A DNA stretch of 13,462 nucleotides, from contig DBVX01000091.1 in NCBI GenBank assembly GCA_002308815.1, forward strand, positions 1 through 13,462, read 5' to 3'. The position numbers and the translations under genes were made by a program. Position 1 is the stretch's first letter. The number at the start of each line of letters is the position of its first letter. This DNA comes from Bacteroidales bacterium UBA1253 (GTDB taxonomy: Bacteria; Bacteroidota; Bacteroidia; Bacteroidales; Paludibacteraceae). Of the stretch, positions 1-6,100 are shown in pieces. Below the pieces are notes generated by a model that made no database searches, was not told the origin of the DNA, and was given only the letters and a program-made list of their open reading frames with translations.

Positions 1-350
1 CCGAGGTTGAGGATGGTGTCCATCATACCGGGCATCGAAGCGCGGGCACCAGAGCGGACGGATACGAGAAGCGGGTTTGTCGGATCACCGAACTTGCTGT
101 TCATCAGGTTCTCGATGTGCTTTACGGCAGCCATCACGTCATCGTTGAGGAGAGCCATAATCTTCTCCTGCCCAACTTCGTAATACTCGTTGCAGACATC
201 GGTGGTGATGGTGAATCCCGGAGGAACGGGGACACCCACGAGGTTCATCTCGGCGCAGTTGGCACCCTTGCCGCCCAGTTGCTCCCGCATCTGGGCATTG
301 CCTTCGGCCTTACCGTTACCGAAGGTGTAAACACGTTTTTTCTGTTCCAT
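1..350 (-). CDS. ppdK: Pyruvate, phosphate dikinase, N-terminal part (runs off left edge)
   Basis: The minus strand reads 116 codons from ATG at 350 to the window edge. The protein starts [17 protein letters not shown] and continues through [11 protein letters not shown], a proline-rich PVPPGFTIT stretch and [16 protein letters not shown]. These are the hallmark ATP-grasp N-terminal motifs of pyruvate phosphate dikinase, which interconverts pyruvate, ATP and phosphate with phosphoenolpyruvate, AMP and pyrophosphate in the cytoplasm. The related PEP synthase shares the fold, but the GGKGANLAEM-type motif and the [16 protein letters not shown] motif point to PPDK. The family is about 900 residues long, so roughly 13 percent is visible. 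The start is supported by a good promoter at 412-442 and the A-rich leader just before the ATG. Confidence 0.93.
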   Translation of the reverse strand, partial: MEQKKRVYTFGNGKAEGNAQMREQLGGKGANCAEMNLVGVPVPPGFTITTDVCNEYYEVGQEKIMALLNDDVMAAVKHIENLMNSKFGDPTNPLLVSVRSGARASMPGMMDTILNL

Positions 351-411
351 TTGTATAGTTTTTTTGGTTACTTGTATATCTCATTCGCTTCCTGATTTCT
401 TATACAGCCCG

Positions 412-442
412 CAAAGATAAGGCGTTCCGTGAAAACCCGCAA
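412..442 (-). promoter_or_regulatory. Bacteroidetes-type promoter for ppdK
   Basis: Reading the minus strand, TATCTTTG (412-419) matches the Bacteroidetes -7 consensus TAnnTTTG. A TTGC at 439-442 lies 19 bases upstream as the -33 element. Transcription would begin near 405, giving a leader of about 55 bases ahead of the ppdK ATG. Confidence 0.7.
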
Positions 443-822
443 TAGAAATCGCATTTTTTCCAGTCGGACGCTCCACGAACACACGATTCACAGCATATTT
501 GCCATCCATTCCATAAAGCCGGCGGATATAGAAATGGATCAACAAGGACTTTGCGGATATGACAAAAAAGAAGGGCTTTTATGGGTATTACCAATATAAA
601 TTTTCGCATGTCTGACAATACCTGTAATTTCGCGGCGCAACCGGATATAAACAAGCGCGCGCCGTTCCACCAGACGCCTGCTTTCTTCCCGGCAAACTGA
701 TGTATATGGGAAATCTGGTGCGTGACAGCAATCCGCCTACATCATACGTAGTGGGGTCTCGCAACGGACTCCTCTCCTCCAAATAACTGAAGGATGACTA
801 ATGGCAGCATAAACAGAACAAT
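443..822. other. Intergenic region between ppdK and the kinase gene
   Basis: About 380 bases separate the ppdK promoter from the plus-strand kinase start. Two short minus-strand open frames here have no recognisable motifs and one overlaps the ppdK promoter, so I treat them as chance. The region holds a weak plus-strand promoter candidate (600-632) and a short plus-strand open frame with ATG at 700 and TAA ending at 786 (28 codons). That frame is the same as the kinase's, but stops at 784-786 and 799-801 separate it from the kinase ATG. No terminator or RNA gene is seen. Confidence 0.5.
600..632 (+). promoter_or_regulatory. Weak promoter candidate for the kinase gene
   Basis: TAATTTCG at 625-632 differs at one base from TAnnTTTG, and TTTTCG at 601-606 could serve as a poor -33 element 18 bases away. 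A transcript from here would have a leader of about 185 bases. The match is imperfect on both boxes. Confidence 0.3.
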
Positions 823-1953
823 ATGGATGATATTTCTTCATCGGGATTCATAGACGCGGCGGCTTACAGTACCGAATGGACTGACATCTGTCTTCTGCAG
901 CACCGTTCGCATAACATCATCTACATCGCTTCCCGTTACGGACGGCGTTTCCTGCTCAAGGGACTCACACCTGAGGCGGCAGGTCTGAGCGATTACCGGC
1001 TGGCGCAGGAGAAGGAGTTCCGCCTCGGCATATCCGTCACCCATCCACATATCGCCGCCACCTATTCGCTGGAGGACATCCCGGGTGCGGGACGGTGCAT
1101 CGTGCAGGAGTATATTGACGGACTGCCATTGGCGGAATGGATGGCGGGCAGACCGTCCGCAGCAGCCCGCAGCAGCGTTCTGGACCAACTGCTTGAAGCG
1201 ATCGAGTACCTGCACAACAGGCAGCTGGTGCATCACGATCTCAAAAGCGGCAATATCCTCGTCACCCGCAACGGGCAGAACGTCAAACTCATTGACTTCG
1301 GTCTCTCTGACACCGACGACAGCCTCACGCAGCGCGGCAACGACCCGCGTGAGGACATACGCCGTCTCGCTCCCCTGATGCGACTGCTCTTCCCGCACCG
1401 TTACGTCCTTGTCCGCCGTGGTTGCGAAACCGGACACTATCCCAATATCGCCGCCATGCGCCGCGCCTTGCAAAGGCGGCGGAATCTGCTGCGGTGGCTG
1501 CCCGTCATGCTGTCTGTCCTGCTGCTGGTGTTCTCGTTCGTCATGCTGACCCGCACACAAAGACAGGTGAAGGAGGCGCAGGCGGCACTCGACAATGGCA
1601 TCGACACAACTGAAATACGCGCCGTGCTGGACAGCGTCTACCGTCCTGTCTATGACAGCCTGCTCCGACCCGATACCCGTTACAGTGAGATTGCCAGTTA
1701 TTATCGGGTGTTTCTCCCCAAACCCATGCCGGTATATCAGCGGATGGTGGCGCGTTATCCGCTCGGCTCGGTGCAGTACGCCGCCTTCTCCGAGGCGTGG
1801 CTGGCTGTGTATAATCAGATAAATGCCGACATCTCTGCGCGGATAGATTCCATGCCATCCTTTTACAAGGACTATCAGGCAGGCATCATATCCGCTGAGG
1901 AACGCATGCGTCAGGAGGAGCGGATGAAAGGCATACGGTCACGCCACCCATAA
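823..1953 (+). CDS. Membrane-anchored serine/threonine-type protein kinase with shortened activation region
   Basis: The 376-residue protein has a eukaryotic-like kinase core at about residues 15-215. Visible are a lysine in a FLLKG strand (K46, the VAIK position), EYLHNRQLVHHDLKSGNIL (catalytic D139, N144) and LIDFG (D158). No glycine-rich loop can be recognised before K46. After DFG the chain runs in about 20 residues to PREDIRRLAPLM, which looks like helix F, so the APE motif and P+1 loop are absent. Residues 223-243 form one transmembrane helix, leaving a C-terminal tail of about 130 residues outside, rich in Tyr and Arg with a charged end. The C-terminal part resembles nothing I know. 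It may phosphorylate a narrow substrate or be a signalling pseudokinase, although the Lys, Asp, Asn and DFG residues remain. ATG 823 is the only start that keeps the whole kinase domain. It is convergent with ybeY, with no obvious terminator between them. Confidence 0.82.
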   Translation: MDDISSSGFIDAAAYSTEWTDICLLQHRSHNIIYIASRYGRRFLLKGLTPEAAGLSDYRLAQEKEFRLGISVTHPHIAATYSLEDIPGAGRCIVQEYIDGLPLAEWMAGRPSAAARSSVLDQLLEAIEYLHNRQLVHHDLKSGNILVTRNGQNVKLIDFGLSDTDDSLTQRGNDPREDIRRLAPLMRLLFPHRYVLVRRGCETGHYPNIAAMRRALQRRRNLLRWLPVMLSVLLLVFSFVMLTRTQRQVKEAQAALDNGIDTTEIRAVLDSVYRPVYDSLLRPDTRYSEIASYYRVFLPKPMPVYQRMVARYPLGSVQYAAFSEAWLAVYNQINADISARIDSMPSFYKDYQAGIISAEERMRQEERMKGIRSRHP

Positions 1954-2014
1954 CGGAGAAGAAAAATCCATAACGGACATAGTTTCGTATCACGACAGAA
2001 ACGGCAAATATCAG

Positions 2015-2443
2015 TCAGTACATCGCCAGTGCGCCCTCCTCTTTTGCCGTCATCTGCGCTTTTGTCTCGGGTGTCTTATCGCCCTGGCCGGTCAGGTGAA
2101 GCAGACCGTGGATAAGGATGCGGCGCAGTTCATAGTCAAAGTCCGTCCCGACCTCTTCGGCATTGCTGCGGACTGTGTCCAAGGAAATGAAAATATCCCC
2201 TGACAGCACGGACGATGTGGAGTAGTCGAAGGTGATGATGTCGGTGTAGTAGTCGTGACCGAGGAACTGCCGGTTGACAGCCAGTTCCTCTTCATCGGTG
2301 CAGAATATGTAATGCAGTTCGCCGACGCGGAAACCGTATCCCGCCGCCACTCTCCGCAGCCACCGTTCCACTCTGCCTTGTTCCTTTTGTATGGTTGCCG
2401 GAAGAGTGTCCTCGTTCTTTTTATAGGAATCAAATGTTATCAT
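2015..2443 (-). CDS. ybeY: Endoribonuclease YbeY (rRNA maturation factor)
   Basis: The 142-residue protein matches the usual YbeY length. It has the central YYTDIITFDY and LSGDIFISLDTVRSNA stretches and the metal-site motif IHGLLHLTGQGD. YbeY is a zinc-dependent single-strand endoribonuclease that acts in 16S rRNA 3'-end maturation and ribosome quality control. In the standard HGxxHxxGxxH motif three histidines bind metal. Here H112 and H116 are kept but the third position is aspartate (D122). I recall the same exchange in Bacteroides YbeY, so it is probably a lineage trait rather than a defect. The ATG at 2443 follows a strong promoter by about 20 bases, which fixes the start. Confidence 0.93.
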   Translation of the reverse strand: MITFDSYKKNEDTLPATIQKEQGRVERWLRRVAAGYGFRVGELHYIFCTDEEELAVNRQFLGHDYYTDIITFDYSTSSVLSGDIFISLDTVRSNAEEVGTDFDYELRRILIHGLLHLTGQGDKTPETKAQMTAKEEGALAMY

Positions 2444-2469
2444 ACTTTGTGCGGAATCGTTAAGTCCTG

Positions 2470-2501
2470 CAAAAGTAGTGTGTTCAAGTCATTTACCAAA
2501 A
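2470..2501 (-). promoter_or_regulatory. Bacteroidetes-type promoter for ybeY
   Basis: On the minus strand TACTTTTG (2470-2477) fits TAnnTTTG exactly. A TTTTG at 2497-2501 lies 19 bases upstream as the -33 box. The predicted start of transcription leaves only about 20 untranslated bases before the ybeY ATG. Confidence 0.75.
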
Positions 2502-2550
2502 TCTTTTCAAAAGTGCGGAAAAAAAATCGTAAAAAAGTTATTAAAATTCC

Positions 2551-2582
2551 TTGCAGGAATGAATATATTTAGCGTACCTTTG
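2551..2582 (+). promoter_or_regulatory. Bacteroidetes-type promoter for the 67-residue gene
   Basis: TACCTTTG at 2575-2582 fits TAnnTTTG exactly, with TTGC at 2551-2554 about 21 bases upstream. It is back to back with the ybeY promoter. The transcript would carry a leader of roughly 235 bases before the next recognisable gene at 2825. Confidence 0.7.
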
Positions 2583-2610
2583 CAGCGGAATTTTTAAGAA
2601 AAAAGGGGTT

Positions 2611-2760
2611 GCACGAAGTACCAACGGTTAAGACACTACTTCGCAATGAAAAACAGATATCCGACAAGCATATACACTCTTTTTGTGCCGCCCAAAAGCG
2701 GAATGAATTAGCGCGCACTATCGGACTGATAGTGCGCTGTGTGTCTGTATTGGGACACGA
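2611..2760 (+). promoter_or_regulatory. Structured 5' leader with two hairpins
   Basis: Downstream of the promoter are two inverted repeats. The first pairs TTGC-AC-GAAGTA (2609-2620, a two-base bulge) with TACTTCGCAA (2637-2646). The second is a perfect 10-bp stem, GCGCACTATC (2713-2722) and GATAGTGCGC (2728-2737), with a 5-base loop. Between them lies a possible 21-codon leader frame (2646-2711) whose stop codon ends two bases before the second stem. Neither stem is followed by a T-run, so a classical terminator is not evident. A weaker GTGTC/GACAC pair (2741-2745, 2754-2758) follows. The role is unknown. Confidence 0.4.
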
Positions 2761-2824
2761 ATCGGTTGCTTGACAGGCTGCTTTGTACGAAGCGGGTGAA
2801 TAACGAAAAAAAATAACAAAATAT

Positions 2825-3028
2825 ATGGCGACATACGCAATAAATATCAATGAACGCACTCAGGCTGGTAAGAGTTTATTCATTTACTTGAACTCGTTGG
2901 GGGTTATCACTGAACGATTGAAACAACCCCGTCGTGCCGGAATAGACGAGGCACTGGATGATGTCCGCAACGGACGTGTATATCACGCTGACAGTGTGGA
3001 TGCGATGTTCAAGCAAATTTTAGGTTAA
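2825..3028 (+). CDS. Small antitoxin-like protein of unknown function
   Basis: The 67-residue protein begins MATYAININERTQAGKSLF and ends DVRNGRVYHADSVDAMFKQILG. The layout, an N-terminal beta strand followed by a helix and a C-terminal acidic helix with GRVYxADSVDAMF, recalls short Phd/RelB-like antitoxin proteins that are common in Bacteroidetes genomes. I cannot name an exact family. No toxin-sized partner is adjacent: the next gene is the giant secreted protein 113 bases downstream. It may therefore be an orphan antitoxin or a stand-alone small regulator. The start follows an A-rich leader typical of the phylum and lies about 240 bases below a good promoter. Confidence 0.7.
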   Translation: MATYAININERTQAGKSLFIYLNSLGVITERLKQPRRAGIDEALDDVRNGRVYHADSVDAMFKQILG

Positions 3029-3141
3029 GGAATGACTTGAAACTGACGTTGCTGTTTTTGCACACGGGTACTCACTCTGACTTGTTTTGAAGAAACTGAC
3101 AATATCAAATCAATATATTAATTAACCAAATTCATTGTTTT

Positions 3142-6100
3142 ATGAAAAGATTCAACTTTTCTTGTCGGATGAAGTCCGACAACGGACCGACGGTCAGCCG
3201 ACGGTCGGCGCTACCCTTGCGCTACCTTTGCGCTACCCTTGCGCTCTTCTTCTCGCTCTGCATCGGGCAGATGTGGGCAGACACCTACACGCTTGTTACG
3301 AATGTATCGCAAGTTACAACGGGCGACAAGGTGATTGTTGCAACCAACGTGAACGATGCGCCTTCATCTGGTGTTACTGGTTGGAATGGTACTAAAGATG
3401 CGACTGTTTCGGACACGGAAGCTGAATGGGTGCAATATGAAGTTACAGCAGTAAGCGGTGGATGGAATCTGTATGATCCCGCTGCTGAAAAATACATTAA
3501 AAGTCCGGGTAGTAGCAATCAGTTCCTTTATGATGCTACTAGTAAAGGTACATGTTCTGTGAATACGAATGGCGTGCTTACATGCAATAGCCGCTATCTT
3601 TGCAAAAATGGTTCTTATTATCGTATGTACACAAGTGTAGGTTCATATCCTGCATATTGTGTCTGGAAAGTTACAGCAGGCGGAGGAACCAAGACATTGA
3701 CAGCAGTGGATATTACTACCACCACTCTTACCAAAACATTGTATGAGACCATTGACCATCTTGACCTTACGGGTTTGGAAGTAACCGGTACATACAACGA
3801 TGCCAGCACAGAAACCATTACAACCGGTATTACGTGGGAAGTCCGCACAAACGCATTATCTGGCGAATCTTTTACTCCGGAAGCATACGTTTTGACCGTA
3901 GGACAGTCATCAGTGTTTGTAAGGGCCACGGTAAACTCTATCTCTTCTCCTTGGACAGAAGTTTCTGGACTGACTGTTTCCGAACATACTGTTACGCCCG
4001 GAGAGCAAACTATCAATCTCAACAATGCTCTTTATGGTATATCAACAGGAAATAATGCAGTGGAACAAACCGTAACCAAAAATGACATCACTATAGTTTC
4101 CGGTTGTTTGTCATCTGCTTCAAGCAAAACATATTACGATACTGGTCATATTCGTTATTACGCAAGTTCTTATCTGAATTTATCTGTGCCTTCAGGCTAT
4201 GTGATTACAGAGGTTGTGTTTACTGCATCTGGCTCGTGGAACGGAAGCATCACTGCTTCTGTTGGTACATACGATAATAGTTCAAAAACTTGGTCAGGTT
4301 CATCACAGAATGTAGAATTCTCATTTGCAGCACAAAACAGAGCTGCAAGTATCAAAGTCACCTTTGAGGCGGCGGGCAGCACACCCTCATGCTCGGCTCC
4401 GACCATCACAACCCAGCCTGCGGGCGCGACCTATATGCAGAACGATGTGGCTGACGCTCTGACCGTTTCGGTGGATGCCTGTGACAACGTAAGCGGCGAA
4501 CTGACCTACAAGTGGTACAGCAACACCACGGCAAGCAACGACGGTGGCACTTTCATCTCCGGTGCGGAGGACGCTTCCTACACTCCTCCTACGGATGTGG
4601 CCGGTGTGTTCTATTACTATTGCTACATCATGCAGGGCACGGATGCCGGCGTTGTCTCTGACGTCGTGGCGGTGTCTGTGGAAGGTCCCGAAGTGGGTGT
4701 AAGCTTCGAACAGGAGCTGTCCGCTTATACCGACTGGACCTTCACCAATATCGTTTCCCAGCAGACTACTCAAATCACAGCACACGGGAAAACACACTAT
4801 GGCACCACTGGCGGTAAAACGACTGCGTCGATGGTGACAGCCGCCAAGATTGCAGGTCCCGACGAGCTCACTTTCTATGTGTCGAAAACGAGCGGCAATA
4901 GCACTTCTACCACTTGGTATGTACGTGTATCTTCCGACAACTCGACTTGGACGACCGTGACTTCCCAGTCGGCTGCAACAATGTCTCAAGGTCAATGGAT
5001 TGAAGTGAGCGCTGATTTGAGTGCTTATACCAACGTGTATGTGGGTATTTTCTACGAAGGAGGAACATCGACCGCTGTCCGTGCTATTGATGATGTCATC
5101 CTGACCACGCGCTCGCTGGTGGCTTCCGCTATCACGTATAATGCCTCTCCCGATCATGGCACGGTTTCTATTGAGAAAGATGGTATAGGACTTGCATCGG
5201 GTGCCTCGGCAAATGAGGGCGACGTACTGGACGTTATTCTCACCGCTGAAGACGGCTATATCGGTACGGTGACTGTTACCAAGACCGATGGTGGCAATGA
5301 TGTCACAGACGATGTGTACGATGCCGCGACTGGCAAACTGATCATGCCCGCATACGCCATCACCGTTTCGGCTGCATTTGTTATCGGTGTGGAGGCTCCC
5401 GAGTTTGACGTAGCTGACGGCACATACACCTCCGCGCAGCTGGTTCTTCTGTCCACCGCCACCACCGACGCTTCCATCTACTACACGATGACCACCGACG
5501 GCAGCACACCTGCCAATCCGACATCGGCTTCCACCCTCTATGACGAGAACGAGGGCATAACGCTTGACGCAAGAGGAACGTACAAAATCAAAGCCATCGC
5601 CTACAAGGGCGAGAACCATAGTACCGTAGCTTCGGCGACTTATACCATCAACCTGCCGTTCATCAATGTCACCGATTTGTTCACTTGGCTGGACGCATAC
5701 TCGCTGACCACACTCAGCGACGTGACCGTTACCGGCGTTGTAAGCAAGATTCAGACCGCCTACGACGGAACAAAAGTGACATTCTTTATCTCGGATGACG
5801 GACAACAGACCGCCGGCAACCAACTGGAAGCATATCGCACAACAGGTCTTTATACGGACGTTGTTGCTGTGGGTGACCGTGTTACGCTGCATGGTAATTA
5901 TAAGGTATATAACGCCTACCGCGAGCTGGATGCCGGCAACACGATTGAGGTTTATACCGCCAAAGTTCTTTCCTCTGTTACTGTAGGTGGTACTGCAGTC
6001 AAGACAGAGTACTCCGCCAACGAGACGTTCGACTACGACGGACTGACCGCCACGGCTCACTACAGCAACACGGGCTACATCGCGCTCATCCCCAATGCGG

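Noticed and set aside
838..1560. A 240-codon open frame antisense to the kinase
   Set aside because: The kinase catalytic motifs are clear on the plus strand; the antisense product is rich in Gln, Arg and His with no domain.
2713..2737. Intrinsic terminator interpretation of the perfect 10-bp hairpin
   Set aside because: No T-run follows on either strand, and a coding gene lies immediately downstream on the same transcript.
2569..2859. A 96-codon minus-strand frame across the leader of the antitoxin-like gene
   Set aside because: It overlaps a plus-strand promoter and hairpins, and the product has no recognisable features apart from a hydrophobic start.
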